From the NCBI GenBank assembly GCA_019090455.1, contig JAHRWA010000105.1:1-64000 (forward strand): a stretch of 64,000 nucleotides of DNA. The letters run 5' to 3'. Both the position numbers and the translations under genes were made by a program. The stretch is from Pseudomonadales bacterium (lineage in GTDB: Bacteria; Pseudomonadota; Gammaproteobacteria; Pseudomonadales; DC-out160). Shown in pieces: positions 49,462 to 57,762 of the stretch (the first letter of the stretch is position 1; each line of letters begins with the position of its first letter). The notes beneath the pieces are model-generated. The model made no database searches and had not been told where the DNA came from. It saw only the letters and a list, made by a program, of their open reading frames with translations.

Positions 49462-49688
49462 ATATATTCCGATTGGTAATTATTCATTAAGGGTAAGCGT
49501 TGGTTTAGATTTCAAACATAACTCCAATCGGCTTAGAAGACTTAAAATGCTTCACCCAGCTATATCCAAAAGTGGGGTAACCGACGGGATTACAGGTTTC
49601 TGGCGAATCTATAGACACCCGCCCAATAACAATTAGTCTCTGACTTTCAAATTCACCGATTTCCAAAAGCGGCTGCCTGAGCGAACTT

Positions 49689-50060
49689 TCACGATACACG
49701 CCATGGTGGATTTTTTCTATTTTTACCAGCGGTGTAAATACAGACTTCATTCCCTGAAGGATCTCGAAGACGGGACTCATGCCAGAGCCAAGACTCTTCT
49801 TTTGGATCTTGAGAAAATATGACACCTTGCTCTTTCAGCTCAGAAACGGTTTTAACGACATCGATGACTTCGAAATAAATGACTGTATTCGATAGTTTTG
49901 ATTCAGTGGTGTTATGTACAGATAAAGTAGAATTTCCTTTTGGAAATTCAAATCGTGCGTAATGCTCATCCTCAACGATCAATATTAATCCCAGCCCTTT
50001 ATAAAACTGAATAGACTCAATAATATTTGTTGATTGTACTGTTACTTGATTAAGATCCAT
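49689..50060 (-). CDS. VOC (glyoxalase/bleomycin resistance) family protein
   Basis: A 123-aa single-module vicinal oxygen chelate protein. VTVQSTNIIESIQFYKGLGL and SRLRDPSGNEVCIYTAG are the family hallmarks. The substrate is unknown. It starts 14 bp from an attC-like site (50,074-50,130) and may be the most distal cassette of the array. Confidence 0.88.
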   Translation of the reverse strand: MDLNQVTVQSTNIIESIQFYKGLGLILIVEDEHYARFEFPKGNSTLSVHNTTESKLSNTVIYFEVIDVVKTVSELKEQGVIFSQDPKEESWLWHESRLRDPSGNEVCIYTAGKNRKNPPWRVS

Positions 50061-50073
50061 TTATTCTCCCATA

Positions 50074-50130
50074 AACGTAACGCTTTACCCAGGCGACGCG
50101 TAGCGGACACTTGCGACAACCTGTTAAATC
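50074..50130 (-). repeat. attC-like site 1
   Basis: Starts CGTAACGC and ends GTTAAAT, with partly complementary arms (GGCGACGCG/CGGACACTTGCG). It lies between the VOC gene and the end of the lipoprotein pseudogene, whose stop codon it overlaps. Confidence 0.6.
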
Positions 50131-50461
50131 ATTTCTCATAGTGATACCGACATGTCACGTCTATTTCAGTTGCTGTAATTCCACTAGCAGTCATAATTTC
50201 CTTACCAAGAACATAAGCAGCATCAAAAGAATATTCTTCCTCTATTTCACCAGTGCAATCTGAATTTGAAAATATTGTTGATTCGTAAAAATAGGAATCC
50301 CCAGTAAATGTAGAAATGCTAGCAAGCCCTGAATCGCAACCTGGAATCTATAATCTAACAAGTTCATTTCCCGTATTGGATTTATTTCCGTCTGATGGAT
50401 GATTACAACCAACCAGAGAAATAAAAGAGATGGCCAGTATTGGAATTACTTTGTTGTTCAT
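50129..50461 (-). pseudogene. Small lipoprotein gene interrupted by an amber codon
   Basis: From ATG 50461: lipoprotein signal MNNKVIPILAISFISLVGC, then a TAG at codon 38. The same frame continues open for about 73 codons (SISTFTGDSYFYESTIFSN, ending DVTCRYHYEK) to a TGA at 50,129. A single nonsense mutation therefore splits a 110-aa lipoprotein. The family is unknown. Confidence 0.75.
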
Positions 50462-50478
50462 AACGATCCTATCATTAA

Positions 50479-50546
50479 AGATAACGACCAAGCTGTGCGG
50501 AGCACAGCGAAGCGTAATTTGCGTCCGAACGAGCGTATTATTAGGC
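50479..50546 (-). repeat. attC-like site 2
   Basis: Starts ATAACGACC and ends ATTAGGC, with a perfect inner hairpin GCTGTGC-GGA-GCACAGC. It separates the lipoprotein pseudogene from the CNNM-type gene. Confidence 0.7.
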
Positions 50547-50558
50547 ATTTAATCAATT

Positions 50559-51617
50559 TTATTCGTCATCTTTGGGCAGAGAGACCCCCATTGCCTGTGC
50601 CCGCGTTTTCCACATACGCCGAGCGTATTGTTGCATGTCGGCTGTCTTGTCACTTTCATCCATGATTTCCAATCCGAGCAAGGTTTCCAGGATATCTTCC
50701 ATTGTAATAATGCCCTCCATGCCACCGTATTCATCGATGATTACCATGATGTGTGCACGCTGGTGCAGCATTTTGTCAAATGCGTCAGATAATGAAGTTT
50801 CGTCTGACAATGTATGCAGATCACGTCGATAGGTTTCCAGGGTGTTGCCCGCATTATTGCGTGCTTGTGCCAGCAACAGATCATCCTTGAGCACAAAGCC
50901 GGTGAATATTTCATCGTTTTCAACATAAACCGGAATTCGCGAGAAACGCGAGTCATAGTGTTTATCGAAATACTCATAAACCGTCAGCGCTTCGGGTAAT
51001 GAAAACACCACCGGACGCGGCGTCATCACGTCGGTGACTAATGTTTCGTGCAGCAGGAACATGTTTTTTAGGATGCGTGATTCTCGCTCCTCTAGCTGCC
51101 CTTCCTGCTCTCCGAGGTCGGCCATGGCGGCAAACTCCTTGCGGCTGAAACCTTCAATTTTTTGATCTCGTGAAAGTTCGCGCGTCAGTAACTCAGACAG
51201 CATTACAAATGGGTACAGTGCCCGTATCAGGAACTTGAGTCCGTGTGCTGTCATGTTTGCCAACGCACGCCAGTATGTTGCACCCAATGTCTTAGGGATA
51301 ATTTCTGAAAACACCAGAATCAATAGCGTCAAAAGTGCAGATACCAGACCCACCCAGTTGCTGCCAAACACCACAATCGTCTGTGCACCAACACCAACCG
51401 CACCCACAGTGTGCGTTATGGTGTTAAGTGTAAGAATCGCGGCCAGCGGTTTGTTAATGTCACCTTTTAGCTCACGTAATAGTGAGCCCGAACTCTTTTC
51501 TTCCTGTTCAAGTACGCTGATATAAGCCATAGTGACACTCAGAAGCACCGCTTCTGCAATAGAACACAAAAACGAAATGATTAAGGCAGTAGCCGCATAT
51601 ACGATGAGTAAAGTCAT
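50559..51617 (-). CDS. CNNM/DUF21 and CBS-pair membrane protein (hemolysin/CorC-like)
   Basis: A 352-aa protein. Residues about 1-175 are the CNNM transmembrane domain with four hydrophobic stretches (ALIISFLCSIAEAVLLSVTM, LLTLLILVFSEIIPKTLGA). Residues about 190-320 are two CBS modules (VMTPRPVVFSL, GGMEGIITMEDILE). Such proteins are linked to magnesium or cobalt efflux. The usual C-terminal CorC_HlyC domain is missing, giving a shorter form. The stop abuts attC-like site 2. Confidence 0.93.
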   Translation of the reverse strand: MTLLIVYAATALIISFLCSIAEAVLLSVTMAYISVLEQEEKSSGSLLRELKGDINKPLAAILTLNTITHTVGAVGVGAQTIVVFGSNWVGLVSALLTLLILVFSEIIPKTLGATYWRALANMTAHGLKFLIRALYPFVMLSELLTRELSRDQKIEGFSRKEFAAMADLGEQEGQLEERESRILKNMFLLHETLVTDVMTPRPVVFSLPEALTVYEYFDKHYDSRFSRIPVYVENDEIFTGFVLKDDLLLAQARNNAGNTLETYRRDLHTLSDETSLSDAFDKMLHQRAHIMVIIDEYGGMEGIITMEDILETLLGLEIMDESDKTADMQQYARRMWKTRAQAMGVSLPKDDE

Positions 51618-51799
51618 GTTGGTATAATAATTAGTAGCATGGGGACCGCCCTATTAAATAGTATTGGTTTCTTTCAATTGTTAAACGAAGCCGCTAAGCG
51701 GCAGAAACCTGCTCCATCGCTTAATAGATAAGACTCCTCACGTACCCACCCTCGGGTACGACTAAAGAGAAGTTATCTCATGAAAAAAAGACCAAAGAC

Positions 51800-52262
51800 G
51801 GTATAAGTTTCTTTACAAATAACATCTTAACGCACTACAGCGACAAGGTAAAAGCGAGAGACCTATCGACTCATACTCACGAGCAGTTCGCCGTATCACT
51901 TTACAACTCAATCGCTGGCCCGATCAAATAACACGTAAACAAATGGAGAAGTATTTCACCTCGCTCGTTGAAAGCCATTCTTGGAGCACCGTCACAGTTG
52001 ATAGGAATGGGTTACTACAAGAACGTCGACAGGTGGCTACCTGCTTTAAAAGACTCATCACGATATCTGTATCGCGGCGTCTTCAGTGAAAACAACACCA
52101 TTAACGACACGGGTACTGAAGTCACCTTTCGATATAAGGATAGCAAAACTGATGCATTTAAAACTCGTACCGTAAGCGGAGAAGATTTTCTTTAGCTCCT
52201 ATTACAACACGCACTCCCTAAAGGGTTCCAACGAGTTCGAGATAATATGCCAATACTCGAAT
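51800..52262 (+). pseudogene. IS91-family transposase relic
   Basis: Fragments on the plus strand match IS91-type transposases: IGMGYYKNVDRWLPALKDS-SRYLYRGV, TEVTFRYKDSKTDAFKTRTV, GEDFL, then after an in-frame TAG (52,193) LLLQHALPKGFQRVRD. Earlier frames are broken (stop near 51,930). It is inactive. Confidence 0.78.
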
Positions 52263-52501
52263 GATGACCTACTGTCTTTTCTGCCTTTAACTAGAGATTC
52301 AAAAATTACTGAATAAGCGAAAAATGATTCGTTACTCTTCTGCTTCGAAACGATTGAACTAGTCATCGAAAAAAAACTAAAAGGATTTTATATGCGTATT
52401 TTTATTGAATATAGCTTTGCTTAGACAATTGATTGCAATAAGAGTTGGATTCAGCGGGGTGTCAATATATGCCCCATATTGTTACTTGGTTCGATTCACC
52501 A

Positions 52502-52816
52502 TTAATTTATCCATACCCCATTTGTAACCTGGCAATCTATGGAGTCTAGTGCCATATGTACCGACAACCCGATACCAACAAGCCTAGTTTTAGGTATAAA
52601 GCAAAGGACTATATATAAACAAACAAACCCTATTTTATGAAATGGATGGAAGCCTATGCTACACCGCGTAACATCATAGATAGGATTCGCCACTAAGTGA
52701 TCTAAATCTACGAGCATTGTAGAAATCAAAACTATATATGCGACCTTCCAATGTTTACGGTAAAACGCAACCACTATTAATGCAGGAATTATAAAATGTA
52801 ATGCTATATGAAACAT
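52502..52816 (-). CDS. DUF6122 family membrane protein
   Basis: A 104-aa protein with two to three membrane helices. The conserved block MLVDLDHLVANPIYDVTRCS followed by GFHPFHK defines the DUF6122 family. Function unknown. It is followed on the right by attC-like site 3, in line with a cassette. Confidence 0.85.
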   Translation of the reverse strand: MFHIALHFIIPALIVVAFYRKHWKVAYIVLISTMLVDLDHLVANPIYDVTRCSIGFHPFHKIGFVCLYIVLCFIPKTRLVGIGLSVHMALDSIDCQVTNGVWIN

Positions 52817-52822
52817 TTAATA

Positions 52823-52920
52823 CACTGAACTCCATCCGGCACAAAAAAGCCAGCGCTTTGGCTCTCCAGTGGAGGCTCGGATTTTTGCGCCGGAACGATG
52901 CTTGAGCAACCTGTTATGTG
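52823..52920 (-). repeat. attC-like site 3
   Basis: From ACTGAACTCC to GTTATGTG, with long arms (CCGGCACAAAAAAGCC pairing with GGATTTTTGCGCCGG). It separates DUF6122 from the next cassette gene. Confidence 0.75.
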
Positions 52921-52931
52921 ATTCACCAAGA

Positions 52932-53300
52932 TTACAAATAGCCTGAATCCTTGTATTGAATGTATCCTTTCTTTACTAGCTCAGTAAGCTCTTTAAACAA
53001 GGTTAGATCAATAGATTTAAAATTGAAACAGGACTTTCCTTGCATACGGCGCTTTAATTCTGGTGACATATTTTCAATTAGCTTGGGAAAAACATATACC
53101 GGCATTAAGTGAAAGCTGACATAGTTTGTATTTATTTTAACGGAGCCAAAATACATGGGGTTCTTGTTTTTCATAATGAATTTCGTATTAACGTAAAATT
53201 CATTAGCGTCATCATTTTTTAAAACTAACTTCTTAGAATATGGAAGTAAGATATTTCTCAAACTTTGGAATACATCTTGAAATTCAGTTTTCTTAGCCAT
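52932..53300 (-). CDS. Hypothetical cassette protein
   Basis: A 122-aa basic protein. KRRMQGKSCFNFKSIDLTLF is a conserved-looking motif that I associate with small DUF1801-like proteins, but the assignment is uncertain. No membrane segment or catalytic motif is evident. It is flanked by attC-like sites 3 and 4, so it is a single-gene cassette. Confidence 0.7.
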   Translation of the reverse strand: MAKKTEFQDVFQSLRNILLPYSKKLVLKNDDANEFYVNTKFIMKNKNPMYFGSVKINTNYVSFHLMPVYVFPKLIENMSPELKRRMQGKSCFNFKSIDLTLFKELTELVKKGYIQYKDSGYL

Positions 53301-53333
53301 TGATATTTATCTCAATCTAGAACTTCAATTTTT

Positions 53334-53399
53334 CACATAACGTCGAGTTAAAAGGCCACCGCTGTTTGGTGGTCATTTTTATAATCATTTTGTTATGTG
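53334..53399 (-). repeat. attC-like site 4
   Basis: CACATAACG at the left and GTTATGTG at the right form matching ends; the arms include GGCCACC/GGTGGTC around CGCTGTTT. It resembles the attC sites of Vibrio chromosomal integrons. Confidence 0.85.
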
Positions 53400-53401
53400 T
53401 T

Positions 53402-53857
53402 TTATTTTTTATGGGGACATTCCCAATCATGTATATCAAAACTGTCAAGATCATTTAATTGTTTGCATTCAGAAGCAAGATTCGTATTTCCGGCTATAGC
53501 ACAAGAAGAAAGCAATGTAATTACCGCTAGAAGTTTTTTTGAGCTCAAAGGTTTTTGAAGATAGAAGCATGCTCTTGTATCTTTGCTGTAGCAATCTCGA
53601 GGTGTGCCAGTAATCACAACAAACTTTTGTTCTGGATTGCTTTTTTTAATTTCGTCAATTAATTCGTAACCGGATTTTCCAGGCATGCGAACATCAGTAA
53701 CAAGAGCAATATTTGGTGGTGTGTAGTTTTTTGATTTCGTATAAAAAATATAATCTTCTGCACTAGCATAGCAATTTACACTGAAGCCTGAAGCTTCAAT
53801 CATTGTTTTGTAAAGCTCTCTTAATGAGGGTTCATCATCAATAATATCTATATTCAT
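53402..53857 (-). CDS. Response-regulator receiver-domain protein
   Basis: A 151-aa single receiver domain. The acidic pair is Asp7-Asp8, the phosphoacceptor is Asp55 in VTDVRMPGKSG, and the conserved Thr/Lys are in VITGTPRD and Lys102 (LQKPLS). There is no output domain; a Cys-containing tail of about 30 residues follows. No histidine kinase is nearby, which is unusual and typical of a cassette-borne stray regulator. Confidence 0.92.
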   Translation of the reverse strand: MNIDIIDDEPSLRELYKTMIEASGFSVNCYASAEDYIFYTKSKNYTPPNIALVTDVRMPGKSGYELIDEIKKSNPEQKFVVITGTPRDCYSKDTRACFYLQKPLSSKKLLAVITLLSSCAIAGNTNLASECKQLNDLDSFDIHDWECPHKK

Positions 53858-53886
53858 CAGATCGATCCCTTGATGGTGTTTTTACA

Positions 53887-53925
53887 CATAACGCCATTAG
53901 CAATTGCCGAACCTTATTATGTGTT
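53887..53925 (-). repeat. attC-like site 5 (short)
   Basis: CACATAACGCC and TTATTATGTG frame a short 39-bp site. It may be a minimal or partly deleted attC. Confidence 0.65.
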
Positions 53926-53945
53926 TTTTTCTTCATTGTAAATAT

Positions 53946-54293
53946 TTAAGTTTCCTCTTTTAGATGAAACTTACAAAATGTAATTGCTAACATTATTGAT
54001 GGTAATAAAAGAAAAACTGGAACTATTTGAGGTGATACAAAAATTACGCTTAATGCCCCCACAATACTACCGGATATTGGCCAATACCGAGACAACCTTT
54101 TATCGAATAGCCACGCTATAGCCATCACAAACCATGCATAGGCGAAAATAGATATAATTGCTGCGAGTAAAAAAGAGGCTTGCTGAATGTCTTTGAGCCA
54201 AAAAACATGTGAGAAAAAGTTTATCGGGTAAAATAAAAAGCCAACAACTGAAATGATTGATATGGCTCTTAATGTAAACACTGCCCTGCTCAT
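53946..54293 (-). CDS. Hypothetical small membrane protein
   Basis: A 115-aa protein with four predicted hydrophobic helices (about 9-27, 38-62, 72-88, 90-106) and a short basic C-terminus. Family not recognised. It is a single-gene cassette between attC-like sites 5 and 6. Confidence 0.7.
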   Translation of the reverse strand: MSRAVFTLRAISIISVVGFLFYPINFFSHVFWLKDIQQASFLLAAIISIFAYAWFVMAIAWLFDKRLSRYWPISGSIVGALSVIFVSPQIVPVFLLLPSIMLAITFCKFHLKEET

Positions 54294-54328
54294 TTCTTTT
54301 CCTTAAACACACTTAAATCCTAACCCTA

Positions 54329-54382
54329 CTCATAACCCCTCAAGCATTGGCGCGCAGCATCCATTGCCTTCACTTGTTAACC
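54329..54382 (-). repeat. attC-like site 6
   Basis: CATAACCCC to GTTAACC, with CTCAAGCATTGG pairing to CCATTGCCTTCACTTG. Its right end overlaps the RelE/ParE stop codon. Confidence 0.8.
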
Positions 54383-54685
54383 TTGCTGCTTGTTAATTAA
54401 AAATTTCTTCAAATCACGCTCTTGCCTCATAATAAACAAGATATAAATTTTTTGTTTTTCAATTTTATAAAATACACGACAAGGGTTAACTATTACTTCA
54501 CGATAATTTAGTGATTTTAACTCAGGAGGGACACGACCGGATTTAGGGTGTTGTTCCAGTCGATCCACTTTATCTAACACCTCTTGAACCAATTCCTTAG
54601 CAGCAATTACATTGCTGAGCGCAATGTATTCTGCGAGCTCATTTAGATCATTTAAAGCAGGTTCAGTCCAGGTTACTTGAGCCAT
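54377..54685 (-). CDS. RelE/ParE-family toxin
   Basis: A 102-aa type II toxin. VTWTEPALNDLNELAEYIAL and HPKSGRVPPELKSLNYREVI are typical of the RelE/ParE superfamily. ParE-type members target gyrase and RelE-type cleave mRNA; which one applies here is not certain. Its start overlaps the antitoxin stop by 13 bp. Confidence 0.92.
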   Translation of the reverse strand: MAQVTWTEPALNDLNELAEYIALSNVIAAKELVQEVLDKVDRLEQHPKSGRVPPELKSLNYREVIVNPCRVFYKIEKQKIYILFIMRQERDLKKFLINKQQG

Positions 54686-54930
54686 TTAGACATAGCATCC
54701 TTTGCCTGTTTATTAGTTAGAACACGATTTTCAATGATTGCCTTTTCGCCTTTAGCAATACCTTCAAGTATATCAATACGTTGCTGCATGAACTCATAAT
54801 CTTCGACGTCTACTAGGTATGCAGATGGTTGACCGTGCTCAGTAATTAAAACCGGTTCTTTCGATTGATGGAGTTCAGCGAGGATTTTCGTTGCTTGGCG
54901 CTTTAAAGAGGTTACCAACTCTACTTTCAT
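54673..54930 (-). CDS. Phd/YefM-family antitoxin
   Basis: An 85-aa antitoxin that binds DNA through its N-terminal fold (LVTSLKRQATKILAELHQS, EPVLITEHGQPSAYLVDVED) and neutralises the toxin through its C-terminus. It overlaps the toxin gene. Upstream, AGTGATACTAT-AGTGATAC repeats (about 54,962-54,982) are a probable operator. Confidence 0.93.
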   Translation of the reverse strand: MKVELVTSLKRQATKILAELHQSKEPVLITEHGQPSAYLVDVEDYEFMQQRIDILEGIAKGEKAIIENRVLTNKQAKDAMSKWLK

Positions 54931-54961
54931 AGTAAATCACCATAAGTTTTATATCAGTCAA

Positions 54962-54983
54962 AGTGATACTATAGTGATACTTT
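54962..54983 (-). promoter_or_regulatory. Probable operator of the Phd/RelE module
   Basis: AGTGATACTAT and AGTGATACTTT are 10-bp-spaced direct repeats, about 30-50 bp upstream of the antitoxin start. Autoregulation is inferred from the usual behaviour of such modules. Confidence 0.5.
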
Positions 54984-55003
54984 AGGCGTGCGTCAAATTG
55001 GAG

Positions 55004-55060
55004 GTTAACGCCTTACTCTTTTGACGCTGAATGCGGACAAAAGTAGTAACTTGTTATGTT
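55004..55060 (-). repeat. attC-like site 7
   Basis: GTTAACGCC to GTTATGTT, with CTCTTTTGACGC pairing to GCGGACAAAAG. It overlaps the MazF stop codon. Confidence 0.85.
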
Positions 55061-55403
55061 AGAGGTCCAGGACTAATGATAAGCCTTCGCTTAAAGATGC
55101 CATCAGCTGAGGACCTAATTTAGAAATACGTTCTGTTAAGAAATGCTTATCAATCGTGATAATTTGACTGACGTTAATTACAGATTCCTTGCTTAATTTA
55201 GAGGAACGTTTTGATAATTGGATGTTACCTGGCGCATCTAAGAGTGTTAAATTTGACGTTATTACCACAGCTAAAACGGTGTTAATTCTACTCTTGTTAA
55301 AAACATCTGAAGACACTATAACGATTGGACGTCGAAATCCCGGCTCAGACCCTCTGGGCTCCGCCAATGATGCCCACCAAATTTCCCCTTTTTTCACTAC
55401 CAC
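55059..55403 (-). CDS. MazF/PemK-family mRNA interferase toxin
   Basis: A 114-aa type II toxin that cuts RNA. KKGEIWWASLAEPRGSEPGF and RRPIVIVSSDVFNKSRINTV are the family signature; VINVSQIITIDKHFLTER lies in the C-terminal half. The gene overlaps the antitoxin end by 7 bp. Confidence 0.93.
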   Translation of the reverse strand: MVVKKGEIWWASLAEPRGSEPGFRRPIVIVSSDVFNKSRINTVLAVVITSNLTLLDAPGNIQLSKRSSKLSKESVINVSQIITIDKHFLTERISKLGPQLMASLSEGLSLVLDL

Positions 55404-55633
55404 TCATCCTTCTCAATAGACTGAGATTGGATGTTGTAGAATTCATCATCGAGGCTATTACTTTCGCCGTCATAAACAGAATCAAGGGCATCCGTAACTC
55501 CCTGTTTTATATTATTTTTTATGAATTCTTCCACAGCCTTGGCATAAAATTCGCTTCGACTCACCCCGAGTCTTTTAGCTAAAACCTCTGCTGACTGGAA
55601 CACGGTATCTGGTATTGAGATTGCTGTTTTCAT
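55397..55633 (-). CDS. Ribbon-helix-helix antitoxin (MazE/PemI-type)
   Basis: A 78-aa protein from the ATG at 55633 (MKTAISIPDTVFQSAEVLAK). The N-terminal ribbon-helix-helix (SIPDTVFQ, LGVSRSEFYAKAVEEF) binds DNA and the acidic C-terminus should bind MazF. An 18-bp perfect palindrome, GTATAAC-CAAA-GTTATAC, lies just upstream. Confidence 0.9.
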   Translation of the reverse strand: MKTAISIPDTVFQSAEVLAKRLGVSRSEFYAKAVEEFIKNNIKQGVTDALDSVYDGESNSLDDEFYNIQSQSIEKDEW

Positions 55634-55640
55634 AAGACAA

Positions 55641-55658
55641 GTATAACCAAAGTTATAC
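55641..55658 (-). promoter_or_regulatory. Operator palindrome of the MazEF-type module
   Basis: GTATAAC-CAAA-GTTATAC, a perfect 7-bp inverted repeat 8-25 bp upstream of the antitoxin start. The position suits autorepression. Confidence 0.7.
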
Positions 55659-55681
55659 CAATTGATCAACTAATTTGTAAG

Positions 55682-55738
55682 GGAGAACGCTTCCATCTTG
55701 AACGCACTAAGTGTGCCTCTAGAATGGCATTGTTCTAC
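55682..55738. repeat. Degenerate attC-like site 8
   Basis: GAGAACGCTTCC to GTTCTAC around the hairpin GCACTAAGTGTGC. The core sequences are mutated, so it may be inactive. Confidence 0.45.
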
Positions 55739-55752
55739 TTTCGCCTGTATGA

Positions 55753-55773
55753 TTGTACAAACATATTGTACAA
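55753..55773 (+). promoter_or_regulatory. Double TTGTACAA operator
   Basis: Two identical 8-bp palindromes TTGTACAA, 13 bp apart (55753-55760, 55766-55773), 19-39 bp upstream of the Phd-type antitoxin start. Confidence 0.7.
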
Positions 55774-55791
55774 CCCTATTCGGTGCTTACC

Positions 55792-56022
55792 ATGCAAACT
55801 GTTAACATTAGCGACTTTAGAGCTAACCTTCTGAAATACTTAGAGAAAGCAAATTCCGGCGAGCAAATATCTGTCACCTCGAACGGCAAACTATTGGCTA
55901 CTATCGCCCCTCCTGTTAATCAGAGAAAAACTGCCAAACAGCAATTGCGCTCTCTCGCCTCAACAGCCAAAATCCATGACGTAACTACCCCAACCGATTG
56001 CGATTGGGATGCACTATCATGA
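55792..56022 (+). CDS. Phd-family antitoxin (VapB partner)
   Basis: A 76-aa antitoxin starting at ATG 55792 (MQTVNISDFRANLLKYLEKA). The N-terminal Phd fold continues with SGEQISVTSNGKLLATIAPP, and the C-terminus ends PTDCDWDALS, a common VapC-binding tail. Its stop overlaps the toxin start (ATGA). It is oriented against most of the array and must use its own promoter. Confidence 0.92.
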   Translation: MQTVNISDFRANLLKYLEKANSGEQISVTSNGKLLATIAPPVNQRKTAKQQLRSLASTAKIHDVTTPTDCDWDALS

Positions 56023-56414
56023 TATTAATGGACACCTGCGCAATCATTTGGGATGCTCTTGAACCAACAAAACTAACTCAAAAAGCGTCTAAGTCAATTG
56101 AAAACGCTGACAAGCACCATGCGTTAATTATCTCAGACATTTCACTCTGGGAAATATCGATGCTAATAAAAAGACGTCGCTTAGAAGTAGATACAACCCC
56201 GGCTAATTTTTTAAATCTATTTCTGCAATCAAGAAATATTTCCGTACAATCAATCTCTCCCGAAATAGCAGAGCTATCTGTTAATTTTGGTGCTGAGATT
56301 AACAAAGACCCTGCTGATCGAATCATTGCTGCCACATCTATAATACTAAATGCTCAGCTAGTTACAGCTGATGAAAATCTTCGTGACAGCGACATGCTAG
56401 AAACTATTTGGTAG
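56019..56414 (+). CDS. VapC-type PIN-domain toxin
   Basis: A 131-aa PIN RNase. Acidic catalytic residues lie in MDTCAIIWDAL (Asp4), SLWEISML and KDPADRIIAATS. The start ATG at 56019 overlaps the antitoxin stop; the family commonly cuts tRNA or rRNA. Target not known. Confidence 0.92.
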   Translation: MILMDTCAIIWDALEPTKLTQKASKSIENADKHHALIISDISLWEISMLIKRRRLEVDTTPANFLNLFLQSRNISVQSISPEIAELSVNFGAEINKDPADRIIAATSIILNAQLVTADENLRDSDMLETIW

Positions 56415-56498
56415 CAGAACGCCTTCAGTTGGCGCCCATTTAATATTGTGACGAAGGAGTAATATTAAATGGGTCGCTCAACCTGATCTTGTTACGCC
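56415..56498. repeat. attC-like site 9
   Basis: AGAACGCC to GTTACGCC. Long arms: GGCGCCCATTTAATATT pairs with AATATTAAATGGGTCGC. It follows the VapC stop directly. Confidence 0.82.
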
Positions 56499-56564
56499 CA
56501 TTGACAAAAAAAACCATTTAGACACCATAATGGTTTCACAAATTAAAAAAAGCAGTATACAGCC

Positions 56565-56807
56565 ATGGCTAACATAACGCTCAAAAACATCCCCGACAAT
56601 CTTTACAATCGACTTAAAGAAGCAGCTAATTTGCACCATCGCAGCATAAATAGCGAGCTAATCTATTGTTTGGAAAGAACTTTAATGCCAACCCGAAAGT
56701 CTCCAGAAGAATATATAGCCAACGCTCAAACTATCAGAAAAAGAGTCAAGGCCAAAAAATTGAGCATCAAAGAAATACAAGACTTCAAGAACCAAGGACC
56801 TCCTTAA
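56565..56807 (+). CDS. FitA-like ribbon-helix-helix antitoxin
   Basis: An 80-aa protein. ANITLKNIPDNLYNRLKEAA and HHRSINSELIYCLERTL form the Arc/FitA-type ribbon-helix-helix. The C-terminus is basic. The stop TAA and the toxin ATG share a base (TAATG). Confidence 0.92.
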   Translation: MANITLKNIPDNLYNRLKEAANLHHRSINSELIYCLERTLMPTRKSPEEYIANAQTIRKRVKAKKLSIKEIQDFKNQGPP

Positions 56808-57208
56808 TGCTGATTGTCGATACAAACGTCATCGTTTATTTATACCTCCCTACGGACTATACAAAATATGCAGAAGCACTGTTAAAAAAGGACCCACATT
56901 GGGCAGCACCTATATTATGGCGTAGCGAATTACGCAATGTTCTTACTCTATATTTACGCAAGGAAATTATCGACATTGATACTGCTTTTGATATTCAAAA
57001 TCAAGCAGAAGACCTTTTAAAAGATGGCGAGTATGAAGTTACTTCGACTTCAGTACTAACTCTTACAAATACTAGCTCTTGCTCCGCCTATGACTGTGAA
57101 TTTGTTTCTTTAGCTCGCTCTTTAGATAAACAGTTAGTTACTGTAGATAAAAAACTAATAAGAGCATTTCCTGAAAATTGCGTATCGCTGAAGGACGTAG
57201 CTTCTTAA
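56807..57208 (+). CDS. PIN-domain toxin (FitB/VapC-like)
   Basis: A 133-aa PIN protein starting at ATG 56807 (MLIVDTNVIVYLYLPTDYTK). Catalytic acidic residues are in VDTNVIVY, WRSELRNVL and AYDCEFVSLARSL, with LVTVDKKL. Paired with the FitA-like gene by a TAATG overlap. A hairpin terminator follows at 57,207-57,231. Confidence 0.92.
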   Translation: MLIVDTNVIVYLYLPTDYTKYAEALLKKDPHWAAPILWRSELRNVLTLYLRKEIIDIDTAFDIQNQAEDLLKDGEYEVTSTSVLTLTNTSSCSAYDCEFVSLARSLDKQLVTVDKKLIRAFPENCVSLKDVAS

Positions 57209-57231
57209 GGCGTAGCTGTGTAGCGCCTTTT
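57207..57231 (+). terminator. Terminator after the PIN-domain toxin
   Basis: AAGGCGTAGC and the complementary GTAGCGCCTT form a hairpin followed by TTTT, overlapping the stop of the toxin gene. Confidence 0.6.
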
Positions 57232-57308
57232 CATACTTTGACTCAATATTCATCATTGGAAACGATACCCAAAATACTGGAAATGCGACTAGATGATTAA
57301 ACCTAGTA

Positions 57309-57752
57309 TCATCCACCACAAAAGTCCTGATAAAGCGGTCCATCTGTACCCCTTAAGTATTTTGGCAAATCATCTTTAATATCGGTAACTCTTTGCTCAT
57401 AAAAGAAGTGTCGATTTGAGATGAGTTCTTGCGGCAACTCATTGTCATTACACTTAGATATTAATAACTGAGATACCACACGCCAATTCATGCCGTTGGT
57501 GTTAAATAGCACCTCACCACAATGCTTGCAGAAATGCTTTTGCATGTTGAGCGTTGGATGCTGAAAAACTGTAATTTTATCCATACCTTTATCTATGGAA
57601 ACGTTTTCCTCTTTCCATGCTGTGACAGAATGGAAAGGAATATCCAAGAGCTCTCTGCAATCTTCGCAATGACAAAAGGCATGTACTATTGGTTTATTCG
57701 ATAATGAGATTTCAACTCTTTCGCATTTGCAATGAATCTTGTAAGTCATCAT
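57309..57752 (-). CDS. GFA-family zinc protein
   Basis: A 147-aa protein of the glutathione-dependent formaldehyde-activating enzyme family (a name not always reflecting function). Zinc ligands are in CKCERVEISL, FCHCEDCRELL and FCKHCGEVLFN. No glutathione pathway genes are nearby. The start abuts attC-like site 11. Confidence 0.9.
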   Translation of the reverse strand: MMTYKIHCKCERVEISLSNKPIVHAFCHCEDCRELLDIPFHSVTAWKEENVSIDKGMDKITVFQHPTLNMQKHFCKHCGEVLFNTNGMNWRVVSQLLISKCNDNELPQELISNRHFFYEQRVTDIKDDLPKYLRGTDGPLYQDFCGG

Positions 57753-57762
57753 CTATCCTCTT

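Noticed and set aside
49505-49825. A 106-codon ORF overlapping the VOC gene
   Set aside because: The first third is antiphase to the VOC gene. The remainder could be an old gene end but shows no family similarity that I recognise.
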